Assembly: GCF_019599265.1 (NCBI RefSeq)
Contig: NZ_JAHZTC010000001.1
Coordinates: 62,001-126,000, forward strand
Direction of reading: 5' to 3'
DNA: 64,000 bases
From: Pontibacter sp. HSC-14F20
Lineage (GTDB): Bacteria; Bacteroidota; Bacteroidia; Cytophagales; Hymenobacteraceae
The notes below the pieces were generated by a model. It was not told where the DNA came from. It worked only from the letters and a program-made list of their open reading frames with translations, and ran no database searches. Of the stretch, positions 7,701 to 17,040 are shown piece after piece (within the stretch, counting starts at the first letter, position 1; each line of letters starts with the position of its first letter). The translations under genes were made by a program, and so were the position numbers.

Positions 7701-9326
7701 TCAAGCTTCTTCCACCAACCTCAGTTCCCGGGTTGAGATTTCCCGCATCTCCATTTTACGGATCTTACCTGTTACAGTCATCGGGAAATCCTCTACAAAC
7801 TTCCAGTACTTTGGTATTTTGAAAGTGGCAATCTGCCCTTTGCAGTAAGCCGTAATGTCTTCGGAGGTGGTATAGAAACCCTGTCGGAGTTTCACCCAAG
7901 CCATTACTTCTTCGCCGTATTTGTGGTCCGGCACGCCAATTATGTGCACATCCGAGATCGCCTGGTGGGTAAGCAGGAACTCTTCTATCTCGCGCGGGGC
8001 AATGTTTTCGCCTCCCCGTATGATCAGGTCTTTGATGCGGCCCACCATCTGCACATAGCCTTCCTCGTCCATCACGGCCAAGTCGCCGGTGTGCATCCAG
8101 CCATTTTGCAGTACCCGCGCCGTCGCCTCCGGCATATCCCAGTAGCCCAGCATCACTGAATAACCACGGGTGCAGAGCTCGCCTTTCTGGCCGCGTGGCA
8201 AGATCAGACCAGTCTCTGGGTCTACAATCTTTACTTCCAGATGCGGGTGTACCTTGCCAACAGTCGACACACGTTTTTCCAGCGGGTCGTCCAGCTGGCT
8301 CTGCGTCGAGACTGGTGAAGTTTCAGTCATGCCGTAGCAAACAGTTACTTCCCGCATGTTCATCCGCGACTGCACTTGCTTCATGGTTTCGATGGGGCAG
8401 TTGGAGCCCGCCATCACGCCGGTGCGCAGCGTCGAGAAGTCGTATTGAGAAAAGTTCGGATGCTCCAGCTCGGCAATGAACATGGTCGGCACGCCATAAA
8501 GTGAAGTGCATTTTTCAGCCTGCACAGTCTGCATCACCTGTTCCGGATCAAAGGTCTCGGCCGGGATAATCATACAGGAACCGTGCGTGATGCAGGCCAT
8601 ATTCCCTATCACCATCCCGAAGCAGTGGTAAAATGGCACAGGTATGCACACCCGGTCCTGCTCGCTATACTTCAGCGTTTCTCCGATAAAAAAGCCATTG
8701 TTGAGGATGTTGTGATGGGAGAGGGTGGCGCCTTTGGGCAAGCCGGTTGTGCCCGAGGTATACTGAATGTTGATGGGGTCGTCGAACTGCAGGGTTGCTT
8801 CCCGCTCTGCTAATTCCTGATCCGTCACAGCTTGACCGGCTGCAATAAAGTGTTCCCAGTCACGCTCCATGATCACGGTGCGGGTCGGATATTCACAATC
8901 AGGACGAATGTGGTTAAGCATTTCCACATAGTCAGTTTTTCGGAAGTAATGCGATGCAATGAGCAAACTGATCTGGCTTTGCTTCAGGGCATACTTCAAA
9001 TCGTTGGTTTTGTAGGCTGGATTGATGTTAACGAGCACCGCACCCATCCGGGCGGTAGCAAATTGTACCAGCACCCATTCCACCCGGTTAGGTGCCCAGA
9101 TACCCACCCGGTCGCCCTTTTGTATACCATACGCCATCAGACTTTTGGTTACCTGCGCTACCTGCTCCCATAGCTCCCTGTAAGTAGCGCGGTAATTTTG
9201 GGTGACCATGACGAGGGCTTCGCGGTCGCCAAACTTTTCTACTGTGTTGCGCAGGCTCTGTCCGATGGTTTCACCGCGCAGCGGCATGGAGCTCACGCCA
9301 TGGCTATAGGAGGGGGTGCTGTTCAT
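7701..9326 (-). CDS. AMP-binding acyl-CoA synthetase (fatty-acid--CoA ligase family)
   Basis: 541 aa, the usual length for ANL-superfamily acyl-CoA synthetases. It should activate a carboxylic acid by forming an acyl adenylate and then the CoA thioester. Core motifs are present in order: P-loop [12 protein letters not shown] (about residues 190-200), [10 protein letters not shown] (A5), [16 protein letters not shown] (A7), [21 protein letters not shown] (A8 hinge) and [11 protein letters not shown] with the C-terminal catalytic Lys. The overall pattern resembles medium- or long-chain FadD-type and 2,3-dihydroxybenzoate-like enzymes; chain length cannot be told. It stands alone and is convergent with the small membrane gene. 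No promoter box was recognised in the 600 bp upstream. Confidence 0.9.
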   Translation of the reverse strand: MNSTPSYSHGVSSMPLRGETIGQSLRNTVEKFGDREALVMVTQNYRATYRELWEQVAQVTKSLMAYGIQKGDRVGIWAPNRVEWVLVQFATARMGAVLVNINPAYKTNDLKYALKQSQISLLIASHYFRKTDYVEMLNHIRPDCEYPTRTVIMERDWEHFIAAGQAVTDQELAEREATLQFDDPINIQYTSGTTGLPKGATLSHHNILNNGFFIGETLKYSEQDRVCIPVPFYHCFGMVIGNMACITHGSCMIIPAETFDPEQVMQTVQAEKCTSLYGVPTMFIAELEHPNFSQYDFSTLRTGVMAGSNCPIETMKQVQSRMNMREVTVCYGMTETSPVSTQSQLDDPLEKRVSTVGKVHPHLEVKIVDPETGLILPRGQKGELCTRGYSVMLGYWDMPEATARVLQNGWMHTGDLAVMDEEGYVQMVGRIKDLIIRGGENIAPREIEEFLLTHQAISDVHIIGVPDHKYGEEVMAWVKLRQGFYTTSEDITAYCKGQIATFKIPKYWKFVEDFPMTVTGKIRKMEMREISTRELRLVEEA

Positions 9327-9930
9327 GAAATTTTTCTTAAATTCTGAAGAGGATTATACCTGATGTGAGATAGAATCCGTGTTTAGACATTTAAGTTACA
9401 GATCGACTTCCATAAAAGCACGTGAAATGTTGCTAATTTGCTATAGCTGGAGTTTGGCACAGAGGCACATCTTATACCAGCTTCTCTGGGAAACGTTAGC
9501 AGGTATAGAGGTTAAATAGAAGGTATAAAGGATTATTATTTTAATCTTAGTGATGGTAGGTATAGCAGGTTAAGGGGGGAGAAACAACATAAACCCTCTA
9601 CTGGGTATAAAACCAAACAAACTGATCCGTAGAAATCATATCGCTTTTAGATTGTCCAGAATTGATGGAACCAGCTTTAATATATTTTAGGAAATGCCGG
9701 GGGAAGTGGGCCTGAGTAAGGCTCAACGAAAATTCTATCCTATATGCTGATCAGAAAAGTTTAGATTACCGATGTTTTATGTGGTGTGCCTCTATGTGAA
9801 TGAAAAGCACCGTGGCCACTGTTGGGCAGCAAAACTGCTGCAGCTAGGTCTTACATAAACCTAACTTCTGAATTTACAGAGATTTTACCTGAGCAGAGAT
9901 CTGGAGAATTTTGACTAATCCAATGACTCG
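9327..9930. other. Intergenic region, 604 bp, no gene seen
   Basis: Region between two minus-strand genes (upstream of the acyl-CoA synthetase, downstream of a GT4). Both strands lack a convincing reading frame. It holds five copies of the AGGTATA/TATACCT heptamer (about 9353, 9498, 9518, 9556 and, just inside the GT4 end, 9940). No tRNA-like or SRP RNA-like fold was recognised. Confidence 0.5.
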
Positions 9931-11277
9931 CTATACCTTAGCCTTCATAACCAATCGTTTCACTACCTTGGCCAGCTTCTCTGTTAGTTCGCGCCTTGAA
10001 AACTGAGCGTGATTGAGGTAGGGCAGGTCAAGGTTCGGGTTGATGGACCAGGCTTTGCTCATCAGCATCAAGTGGTCGAGCATGAGCTCGTGGGCCGTGT
10101 AATGGAAGAGGCGTCCGGCGCCGCACTCATCAATAATCCGGTCGGTGTCGGAGTGCACGGGACCGAGGCAAATAATTGGTTTGTTCGAAGCCAGGTACTC
10201 AAACAACTTGCCCGGCACATTAGAATACACAGCGGGAACATCGGCTATGGCCATGAGCAGCATCGTGCTTTCCATCAGGTACTTGATGGCCTCGGTGTGC
10301 GGTACATGCGCCACAAATTCTGTTATACCTTCCAGTCCGGCTTTCTTGATGCGCTGTTTCACTCCCTCCGATACTTTGCCCACAAAGCGCAGTTTATACC
10401 TGATTTCGCTGTTCACCGATCGCAGTTGTGAGATCACTTTCAGAAACACATCGATGTTATAATTCTCGGTGATCGTGCCGGTATACGTGATCAGAAACTC
10501 GTCCTGAGGTGGAGTCGAAGGGTAGATGAAATCATCCTCGTCATACCCGTTCGGGATCACATGAATTTTATCCGGATTGATCTTGGCTGGTTTGTTGAGG
10601 AAAAGGCGCTTGGTATCTTCGCTTGTCACAATAACAGCATCGGCCCGCTCCAGCACCTGCAGTTCATAATTCCGGTCGATGCGTTTGGCAATCGGGGTGT
10701 GATAGAGCTGATCGTAATAATGTATGTTCGTCCAGGGGTCGCGGAGGTCTGCGATCCAGGGCAGCTTATACCTTTCTTTTAGTTTCAGGCCGATCAGTTG
10801 CGTAGAGTGAGGCGGACTGGTCGTCAGGATCACCTGAAGCTGACCATGCTTCAGCAGTTCGCCAGCCTTTTTGAGGGCATGTTTGTTCCAGCCCACGCGG
10901 GCATCAGGTATAAACAGGTTGCCGCGCACAAACTTGAACACTTTGTCCAGGAAGCCGGTTTTGGCCTCTTCGTTGGCAAAACCACTGTAGGGTATTTCTT
11001 TTTTGCCGGAGAGTTTTTTGTAATACTCAAAGGGCTCGGAGGTGGCGGTGCGGTATACGGCGGTTCCTTCGGGCACTTCGCTCGCAAAGGTATGGTCGAG
11101 CACCGGGTAAGAAGCCTGTTTCTCGTCAACGGTGAGCACACTGGGCCGCACACCTGACTGGGGCAGGTATTTGCAGAACTTCAATCCACGCTGCACGCCC
11201 GGCCCGCCGGATGGAGGCCAGTAGTAGGAGATGTATAGTAAATTGATCTGGTCTGTTTTTTCCAAAGCGATCAGCAA
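9931..11277 (-). CDS. Glycosyltransferase family 4 protein
   Basis: 448 aa, GT-B fold. The N-terminal domain begins ILYISYYWPPSGGPGVQRGLKFCKYLP, a donor-fold glycine loop typical of EPS and LPS GT4 enzymes. The middle shows TTSPPHSTQLIG and WIADLRDPWTNIHYYDQLYHTP; the C-terminal Rossmann half has VIPNGYDEDDF, FLITYTGTITENYNIDVFL and GKLFEYLASNKPIICLG. It transfers a nucleotide-activated sugar in the cytoplasm. It is isolated from the main polysaccharide cluster. A possible start a few codons later is less likely, since the promoter box lies only 15 bp upstream of this ATG. Confidence 0.88.
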   Translation of the reverse strand: MLIALEKTDQINLLYISYYWPPSGGPGVQRGLKFCKYLPQSGVRPSVLTVDEKQASYPVLDHTFASEVPEGTAVYRTATSEPFEYYKKLSGKKEIPYSGFANEEAKTGFLDKVFKFVRGNLFIPDARVGWNKHALKKAGELLKHGQLQVILTTSPPHSTQLIGLKLKERYKLPWIADLRDPWTNIHYYDQLYHTPIAKRIDRNYELQVLERADAVIVTSEDTKRLFLNKPAKINPDKIHVIPNGYDEDDFIYPSTPPQDEFLITYTGTITENYNIDVFLKVISQLRSVNSEIRYKLRFVGKVSEGVKQRIKKAGLEGITEFVAHVPHTEAIKYLMESTMLLMAIADVPAVYSNVPGKLFEYLASNKPIICLGPVHSDTDRIIDECGAGRLFHYTAHELMLDHLMLMSKAWSINPNLDLPYLNHAQFSRRELTEKLAKVVKRLVMKAKV

Positions 11278-11291
11278 AATAACTTCTTCCC

Positions 11292-11299
11292 CAAAGATA
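11292..11299 (-). promoter_or_regulatory. Candidate -7 box for the GT4 gene
   Basis: Reverse strand reads TATCTTTG, a perfect match to the Bacteroidota -7 element TAnnTTTG. It lies 15 bp upstream of the GT4 start, giving a very short leader. The -33 TTG element is not at ideal spacing. Confidence 0.4.
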
Positions 11300-11458
11300 G
11301 AAAACAGTTATCAGTTAACAGTAATCAATAAGCGGCTAACGCCTTATTTTTAGCAGCTGCATAGCAACGGCAAATGATACCTTTTACTGAAAATCGGAAA
11401 ATTGTTTACAATACCCTGCATAAATGTTCACGGATAACTCTTTACTGATCATTGTAAA

Positions 11459-11492
11459 TTGTAGCAACTATTCCTGATATTCCTTAGTTTTG
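11459..11492 (+). promoter_or_regulatory. Candidate promoter of ffh
   Basis: TTG at 11459-11461 and TAGTTTTG at 11485-11492 fit the Bacteroidota TTG / TAnnTTTG promoter with a 23-bp gap. The ffh ATG follows 23 bp downstream, so the leader would be about 15 nt. Confidence 0.6.
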
Positions 11493-11515
11493 TAGGTAAA
11501 TCCAGAATTAGAGAG

Positions 11516-12856
11516 ATGTTTGATAATTTAAGTAACAAACTAGACCGCGCCTTTAAAACCCTAAAAGGCCAGGGAAGCATCACCGAGATCAACGTAGCTG
11601 CCACCATCAAAGAGGTACGCCGTGCCCTGGTGGACGCCGACGTAAACTATAAAGTAGCCAAAACGGTAACTGACAAGATCAAGGACGAGGCCATGGGCCG
11701 TGACGTACTGATCGCCGTTTCGCCGGGTCAGTTGATGGTAAAGATCGTGTACGAGGAGTTGACCGAGCTGATGGGTGGCGAGAAGCAGGATATCAACCTC
11801 AAAGGCGAGCCTGCCATCATCCTGATTGCGGGTCTGCAGGGTTCTGGTAAAACCACTTTTACGGGCAAACTGGCCAACTACCTCAAAAAACAAGGCCGTG
11901 GTGTAATGGTGGCTGCCTGCGACGTGTACCGTCCGGCTGCGATCAACCAGCTGCAGGTGTTGGCCGAGCAGGTAGGAGTAGAGGCTTATACCGAACTGGA
12001 AAACAAGAATCCGGTGCAGATTGCCCTCAATGCCGTTGCGCATGCTAAAAAGACAAACAAGAAAGTAGTCATCATCGATACCGCTGGTCGTTTGGCCGTG
12101 GACGAGGCGATGATGAAAGAAATAGCCGAGATCAAGGCGGCCGTGAAACCAACTGAAACCCTGTTTGTGGTAGACTCCATGACTGGTCAGGATGCGGTGA
12201 ACACAGCCAAAACCTTCAACGAGCGCATCAACTTCGATGGCGTTGTGCTAACCAAGCTCGACGGTGACTCCCGAGGTGGTGCCGCTCTTTCGATTCGTTC
12301 CGTAGTAGAGAAGCCGATCAAATTCATCTCCACAGGTGAGAAAATGGAAGCGCTTGACCTGTTCTATCCGGATCGTATGGCCCAGCGTATCCTCGGCATG
12401 GGTGACGTGATCTCCCTGGTAGAGCGTGCGCAGCAGGCTTTTGATGAGGACGAGGCGAAGCGTATCAACAAGAAAATCCGCAAAAACCAGTTCAACTTCG
12501 ATGACTTCCTGACACAGCTCGAGCAGATCAAGAAAATGGGTGACATCAAAGACCTGGTAGGTATGATCCCGGGTGTTGGCAAAGCCTTGAAAGATGTGGA
12601 GATTGACGAAGGGGCCTTCAAGCCGATCGAAGCGATCATCAAATCGATGACGCCTCAGGAGCGCGAGAACCCGGATATGATCAGTGGCAGCCGCCGTGCC
12701 CGTATTGCAAAAGGCTCCGGCACGGACATCACGCAGGTGAACAACCTGATGAAGCAGTTCAACGACATGCGTAAAATGATGCGCTCCATGAACAAGATGG
12801 CGGGTACCAAAGGCGGTATGGCCAACCTTGCCAAAATGATGGGCGGACGTCGCTAA
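11516..12856 (+). CDS. ffh: Signal recognition particle protein Ffh
   Basis: 446 aa, usual length. SRP GTPase that binds signal peptides of nascent membrane proteins with SRP RNA and hands them to FtsY. The order is complete: N domain (1-95), G domain with P-loop AGLQGSGKTTFTGKL (residues 105-119), DVYRPAAINQL, DTAGRL, TKLDGDSRGG and the helix GEKMEALDLFYPDRMAQRILGMGD, then the methionine-rich M domain (about 300-446) with SGSRRARIAKGSGT (RNA-binding) and many Met near the end (MRKMMRSMNKMAG). Codon use is strongly biased, as in highly expressed genes, and the AGGTATA heptamer is absent. It is a single-gene unit with its own promoter and a strong terminator. Confidence 0.98.
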   Translation: MFDNLSNKLDRAFKTLKGQGSITEINVAATIKEVRRALVDADVNYKVAKTVTDKIKDEAMGRDVLIAVSPGQLMVKIVYEELTELMGGEKQDINLKGEPAIILIAGLQGSGKTTFTGKLANYLKKQGRGVMVAACDVYRPAAINQLQVLAEQVGVEAYTELENKNPVQIALNAVAHAKKTNKKVVIIDTAGRLAVDEAMMKEIAEIKAAVKPTETLFVVDSMTGQDAVNTAKTFNERINFDGVVLTKLDGDSRGGAALSIRSVVEKPIKFISTGEKMEALDLFYPDRMAQRILGMGDVISLVERAQQAFDEDEAKRINKKIRKNQFNFDDFLTQLEQIKKMGDIKDLVGMIPGVGKALKDVEIDEGAFKPIEAIIKSMTPQERENPDMISGSRRARIAKGSGTDITQVNNLMKQFNDMRKMMRSMNKMAGTKGGMANLAKMMGGRR

Positions 12857-12875
12857 GCGATCTCAAAGTATAAGC

Positions 12876-12909
12876 AAAAAGGCTGAGCAGGTATACGCTC
12901 AGCCTTTTT
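12876..12909. terminator. Rho-independent terminator after ffh, probably bidirectional
   Basis: Perfect 13-bp stem AAAAAGGCTGAGC / GCTCAGCCTTTTT with an 8-nt loop AGGTATAC. It lies between convergent ffh and the nucleoside deaminase gene and has a T tract on both strands. The loop is a copy of the window-wide AGGTATA motif. Confidence 0.9.
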
Positions 12910-12993
12910 CATTTCAGATAACTCTATACGTTGTTGACAATTCTGCTTTCCTGATGCTATACCTGACAGAGGGGAGAACCAGCAGGTATAACA

Positions 12994-13470
12994 CTAGTAC
13001 ACTTGCTTATCTTCTTTCCGGGCCCATTTCGCAAAAGCTTCCTGCGCCTCGTCCCGTAGTATTTGTTCCATCGGTATGGAGCGTTCAGGTGCATCTTTTT
13101 CGATTTCATTGTAAATAAACTGGTCGTCGAAACCAGCATCAGCAGCATCGTCTTTGGAGTTGGCATAGTATACTTTGCGCGGTCGGGCCCAATAGATAGC
13201 TCCCAGGCACATGGGGCATGGTTCGCAGCTGGTATAGAGTTCGCAGTCGGTCAGTTGGAAAGTGCCCAGTGCCTGACAGGCTTTGCGGATGGCGTCTACC
13301 TCGGCATGGGCAGTGGGGTCGTTGGTGGCCAGCACGTTGTTATACCCGCGGGCAATGATCTCTCCATCACGCACAACAACCGCTCCGAAGGGGCCACCAA
13401 ATCCAGCCTCCATTTTTTCTACGGAAAGTTTGATCGCTTCCCGCATATAGTTTTTCTGGTCTTCTGTCAT
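12994..13470 (-). CDS. Nucleoside deaminase, guanine deaminase-like (CMP/dCMP deaminase zinc family)
   Basis: 158 aa from the chosen ATG (MTEDQKNYMREAIKLS). Zinc-dependent hydrolytic deaminase; guanine to xanthine is the most likely reaction (GuaD type) because of the sequence FGGPFGAVVVRDGEIIARGYNNVLATNDPTAHAE. Zinc and catalytic residues are His55 and Glu57 in HAE, and Cys85 and Cys88 in EPCPMC. The open frame extends 14 codons upstream to 13512, but family members begin close to the chosen Met. tRNA adenosine deaminase (TadA) is less likely given the long C-terminal part ending ARKEDKQVY, which is typical of guanine deaminases. It stands alone, convergent with ffh. Confidence 0.85.
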   Translation of the reverse strand: MTEDQKNYMREAIKLSVEKMEAGFGGPFGAVVVRDGEIIARGYNNVLATNDPTAHAEVDAIRKACQALGTFQLTDCELYTSCEPCPMCLGAIYWARPRKVYYANSKDDAADAGFDDQFIYNEIEKDAPERSIPMEQILRDEAQEAFAKWARKEDKQVY

Positions 13471-13887
13471 AGAATTAGCTTCACTTTGCTGCATACGGTC
13501 TACTGGCAGCACCCGGTTTAGGATGGAAGAAAATAACCAGCAGGTAGGCGGTGGGAAGTAAGTAGAATTGTTATCTGAAAGCTTATCCGAAATTCTATCA
13601 GATAAGTATATATACTATATAAAGCAATAGCTTACACTACACTTGTGCCTTTTAACGCATACTCGTAGTGCAAGCTATTCAAGCTGTTGCCGTACTCTAA
13701 AAACAGAGCAGGCGATGATTTACAATTATTAAGTATCTGACTATAGAAGTATATTTTTTATTATTTGACTTTTAACAACCTTTCAGAATTAAATACGAAC
13801 CATTCATCGTATTGTTTTTGATAACACTAAATACGTAGGTATATTTTGTGTATTGAAACGCTGATAAACGGAATAACTTGATATCAA
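13471..13887. other. Intergenic region, about 415 bp, AT-rich
   Basis: Divergent region between the deaminase and a lipoprotein gene. It has a TA-rich run at 13600-13620 (GTATATATACTATAT) and an AT-rich stretch near 13740-13860 with one AGGTATA copy at 13833. It should hold promoters for both genes, but no exact TAnnTTTG box was identified. No RNA gene seen. Confidence 0.4.
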
Positions 13888-14547
13888 ATGATGAACAGTT
13901 ATATGATTTCAGATTGTCGAATGCGCTTGTCACGATTTGTTCAAGTCGCATGGCCTTGCCTGAGGTGGGGCACTTTTATACTCTTTGTTTCTCTGTTGCT
14001 GAGTGCCTGCACAGCCACACGCGAACAGGAAATCGAAGGGGATGTGAACGAGTTCCGCTCTTGGGTAAATGCCCAGACCAACAAACTCGAGGAACGAACG
14101 GAAGAGGACTGGCAAAGAACAAAAGAAGATTTTAAGCAGCGCACCGAAGAACTCGATCGCAAACAGGAGCGCTTCTCTGACAAACTGCGGGCTGACTATC
14201 AGCAGATCAAAGCAGATTTCGAGGCGCGTGAAAAGGAGCGGGACAACCTGGCTAGCAACGAGGCTGAGTTAACTAAATGGGAACGCAATTTGCTGGGACA
14301 ATACGCAAACGGCACCGCATTAAGTGCCGCTAATGTTGAGCAGGCCTATCAGAACTTTATGAGCAATGTGCGGGCAAGACATAAAAACTGGGACCAGCAG
14401 GGCTGGGAAATGGCATCTGCCGTGCTGGAAGAACTGAACCAGCGAAAAGAGGCCTTTGATGAACTGCCCGACGAGACCGAAGTCCGTATAAAGACCCTAC
14501 AGATGGAGTTTGCCGCGCTAAAAGAAAGCGAGGAACCTAACCCGTAA
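13888..14547 (+). CDS. Hypothetical coiled-coil lipoprotein
   Basis: 219 aa, family not recognised. After an unusual 25-residue polar lead there is a hydrophobic segment (WGTFILFVSLLLSAC) ending in a lipobox LLSAC, so the mature protein likely begins at that Cys. From residue 55 to 135 it is highly charged with heptad-like spacing (EERTEEDWQRTKEDFKQRTE), predicting a long coiled coil. The start is uncertain; a later Met would place the signal peptide closer to the N-terminus. It lies 24 bp before the PhzF gene on the same strand, so the two may be co-transcribed. Confidence 0.65.
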   Translation: MMNSYMISDCRMRLSRFVQVAWPCLRWGTFILFVSLLLSACTATREQEIEGDVNEFRSWVNAQTNKLEERTEEDWQRTKEDFKQRTEELDRKQERFSDKLRADYQQIKADFEAREKERDNLASNEAELTKWERNLLGQYANGTALSAANVEQAYQNFMSNVRARHKNWDQQGWEMASAVLEELNQRKEAFDELPDETEVRIKTLQMEFAALKESEEPNP

Positions 14548-14571
14548 TTTCCTATTAACAGCATACACCCT

Positions 14572-15465
14572 ATGGCCAACCTTGAAACCTTAACCCCTGA
14601 GCTATACCTTGTCAAAGCCTTTACAGAGCAAGCAAACGGTGGAAACACTGCCGGCGTCGTACTTTTTGCTGACAGGCTCTCACACGAGCGACGCCAGAAA
14701 ATAGCCGCCATGCTGGGCCTTTCTGAGACGGCTTTTGTGTCAAATTCTGAAGTCGGCGATGTGAAAGTCGAATTTTATACTCCTTTGAAGCAGATTCCAC
14801 ATTGCGGTCATGCGACGGTAGCAGCTTTTAGTCTGCTGTGGCAGAAAGGATTGCTCCTGAACGGAAGTGCAGTGAAAGAATCAATAGATGGTCCGCGCCA
14901 GATCAGTTTTGAAGAAGGCAAGGTATACCAGGCGCAACTGCCACCGCAGTACACGCCTATTGAGGCGGCAGGCATTAATCCGTACCAGATCATCGCAGCA
15001 CTGGGACTTCCCGAAGGGTTCACCTTTCCGTCAGAGCCGCTCATTGCCAGCACAGGGGTACCTTTTTTATTAGTCCCTATACCTGACGAGAGCATGCTGC
15101 ATCATCTGCAGCCTGATCAGGAACTGGTGCGCGCCATTTCAGAAAAAGCAGGCCTGGTGGGTTTCTACGCTTTTACGACAGCTACGGCGCTGGCCGATGC
15201 AAGTGCCCGTATGTTTGCCCCAAGCTACGGTATACCTGAGGAGTCAGCCACAGGTATGGCCGCGGGGCCGCTTGCCTGCTACCTGCACGACCACCTGCAA
15301 CAACACAAATTAGATTTTCTGATACACCAGGGCTATCTCATGCACCATCCGTCCCCAAGTCAGATTGAAGTGCTGCTGCAACCGGACGGAGAAGGGCACA
15401 TCATGGGCCTGCGTGCCGGAGGCCGCGGACTGGTAATCAGGAAGATGGAGTTAGGTGATTTTTAG
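14572..15465 (+). CDS. PhzF family phenazine biosynthesis-like protein (isomerase/epimerase)
   Basis: 297 aa, the family length. PhzF proteins share the diaminopimelate epimerase fold; the model enzyme isomerises trans-2,3-dihydro-3-hydroxyanthranilate, but most family members have unknown substrates and phenazine genes are absent here. Visible motifs are VKAFTEQANGGNTAGVV at the N-terminus, GLSETAFV with the conserved Glu, FYTPLKQIPHCGHATVAA in the first half, and FAPSYGIPEESATGMAAGPL in the second. The ATG lies 24 bp after the coiled-coil lipoprotein gene. It ends 6 bp before the convergent DinB gene. Confidence 0.9.
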   Translation: MANLETLTPELYLVKAFTEQANGGNTAGVVLFADRLSHERRQKIAAMLGLSETAFVSNSEVGDVKVEFYTPLKQIPHCGHATVAAFSLLWQKGLLLNGSAVKESIDGPRQISFEEGKVYQAQLPPQYTPIEAAGINPYQIIAALGLPEGFTFPSEPLIASTGVPFLLVPIPDESMLHHLQPDQELVRAISEKAGLVGFYAFTTATALADASARMFAPSYGIPEESATGMAAGPLACYLHDHLQQHKLDFLIHQGYLMHHPSPSQIEVLLQPDGEGHIMGLRAGGRGLVIRKMELGDF

Positions 15466-15471
15466 GTTTGG

Positions 15472-16035
15472 CTACTGGAGCCACTGCTGGCGCAGGCGGC
15501 TGATCTGCCGGGCATGGTGACTGAAGTGGTCCTGTAAAAAATCAAGCGTCTGGCCGATCGTAAGCATACCTGCGTATGGATGCCGGAAAACGCACTTATC
15601 TAACTGTTGCTGGGGGAGTTCGGTCAGAGTGTCTTCCAGTTGATAGCGGGCTGCGTCCCACTGTATCCGCAGTGAGTTTAAGCTGGCATATGCCGGCACT
15701 TTGGCAACTGCATCCGGAGCTTTGAACTTCATGCCCGAATGCAGCGCAACACGAAGCAGCAGCGACCGGAAAGTATGTGCCAACGAGGCCGACTCCAGTT
15801 TATCTTCCTGCAACTTGCGCTGTATGTAACTATTAGTCAGCTGCTCTACCTGAATCAGGTGGGCCACAATCTGGTTGATGGACCACTTGCCAGTAGGTGT
15901 GGCCCTGTTAAGAAGTTCTTCGTCCAGGCCCTCCAATTCTCCGACCAGTCGGTTCCGCGACTCTTCCAGTTTCAGGTATCGGCTTTCAAGTAAGGGGTTC
16001 ATCAATTGAAGGTGGCTAAATACGGTTGTGCTCAT
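15472..16035 (-). CDS. DinB family protein (putative metal-dependent hydrolase or thiol transferase)
   Basis: 187 aa, four-helix DinB/YfiT-like fold. The motif KWSINQIVAHLIQVEQ around residue 50 carries the first His ligand and GQTLDFLQDHFSHHARQI near the C-terminus the other two (HxxxH type), as expected for the metal site. Family members include bacillithiol- and mycothiol-dependent enzymes and stress proteins of unknown substrate. A second Met (MNPLLESRY) 11 residues in is an alternative start. It is a single minus-strand gene between convergent phzF and a divergent methyltransferase. Confidence 0.8.
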   Translation of the reverse strand: MSTTVFSHLQLMNPLLESRYLKLEESRNRLVGELEGLDEELLNRATPTGKWSINQIVAHLIQVEQLTNSYIQRKLQEDKLESASLAHTFRSLLLRVALHSGMKFKAPDAVAKVPAYASLNSLRIQWDAARYQLEDTLTELPQQQLDKCVFRHPYAGMLTIGQTLDFLQDHFSHHARQISRLRQQWLQ

Positions 16036-16188
16036 AGGTAAACGTAGGTATAGGTCGATTATTGATTGCCAATCTACATAAATTTCTGATTAATGCAACG
16101 GTAGGTGTAGTTTTTTTATACCTAAACAGCTGATAATAAGCTAGGTGGTTCAATATGGAGTAAAATATATAATTGGATAAGTTCAAAT

Positions 16189-16222
16189 TTTGTGCAAGCA
16201 ATACAGATAATCCTTTTCTTTG
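16189..16222 (+). promoter_or_regulatory. Candidate promoter of the methyltransferase gene
   Basis: TTTG at 16189-16192 and TTTCTTTG at 16215-16222 (one mismatch to TAnnTTTG) with a 22-bp gap. The gene starts 20 bp downstream. Confidence 0.4.
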
Positions 16223-16242
16223 CAGTAAAATAAACAGACAGC

Positions 16243-16962
16243 ATGAAGTATACCGATGACCCCGTAGGGGCTGCTATACAGGATTTTATGGCCGGCAACC
16301 ATAAGGCACGTATTGTGGTGGAAAGCAACCTGACAGAAGACGACGAAATAGTAGTGGCTTACCTGTTCCGGACGCCAGAAGAAATGCCGGAACTGGAGCT
16401 GCTGGCGCTGGAGCAGTGTCGGGGACGTGTGCTGGATGTTGGTGCCGGTGCCGGTTGCCATAGCCTTGCCTTGCAGGCACTCGGAGTGGATGTCACAGCC
16501 CTTGATATTTCACTGGGAGCGGTGCAGGCCATGAGGCAGCAAGGTATAAGGCAGGTGCTGCAGCATAATATTTTTGACCTGAGCGGCCAGCGTTTCGATA
16601 CGCTGCTGTTGCTCATGAACGGCATAGGTATAGCCGGAACCCTGGAGGGGCTGGATCACTTTCTGGAGCATGCCAAAACACTGCTCAACCCGGGCGGCCA
16701 AATCCTACTCGAATCCTCGGATATTCTGTATATGTTTCAGGAAGAGGACGGCTCCGTCCTGCTCGACCTGAATGCCGGCTATTACGGTGAGGTGGTATAC
16801 AACATGCGCTACAAAGAACACCAGACAGGAGAATTTAAATGGATTTTTATCGACCCGGCCATACTCGAGGATTACGCTACATCACATGGCTATACCCTTG
16901 AGCAGCTTTACGAAGGGGAGTATGGCAACTACCTGGCCCGACTGATTTTGCCTCAGCACTAA
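16243..16962 (+). CDS. Class I SAM-dependent methyltransferase
   Basis: 239 aa. The SAM-binding motif I is VLDVGAGAGCHSLALQALG (about residues 63-81), motif II acidic loop VTALDIS, and post-motif LLLMNGIGIAGTLEGLDHFLEHAKTLLNPGGQILLESSD. The fold is Methyltransf_11/25 type. The substrate is unknown; the N-terminal 60 residues form a variable cap. The gene starts at ATG 16243 just after a near-consensus promoter and lies 78 bp before the YihY/BrkB gene, perhaps in one transcript. Confidence 0.85.
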   Translation: MKYTDDPVGAAIQDFMAGNHKARIVVESNLTEDDEIVVAYLFRTPEEMPELELLALEQCRGRVLDVGAGAGCHSLALQALGVDVTALDISLGAVQAMRQQGIRQVLQHNIFDLSGQRFDTLLLLMNGIGIAGTLEGLDHFLEHAKTLLNPGGQILLESSDILYMFQEEDGSVLLDLNAGYYGEVVYNMRYKEHQTGEFKWIFIDPAILEDYATSHGYTLEQLYEGEYGNYLARLILPQH

Positions 16963-17040
16963 GCTCAATTTGCGGAGGTGGCTATACCTTTAGCAGCCGC
17001 TTTGCCGTATGCCTGTAGGTATGGCAAAAAGGCAAACCTC

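Noticed and set aside
14572..15465. Phenazine biosynthesis
   Set aside because: Only the PhzF-like fold is present; no other phz gene is near, and most family members act elsewhere.
16978..17040. GTG start of YihY/BrkB at 16978
   Set aside because: The added 21 residues have no family similarity, and the ATG at 17041 matches typical starts.
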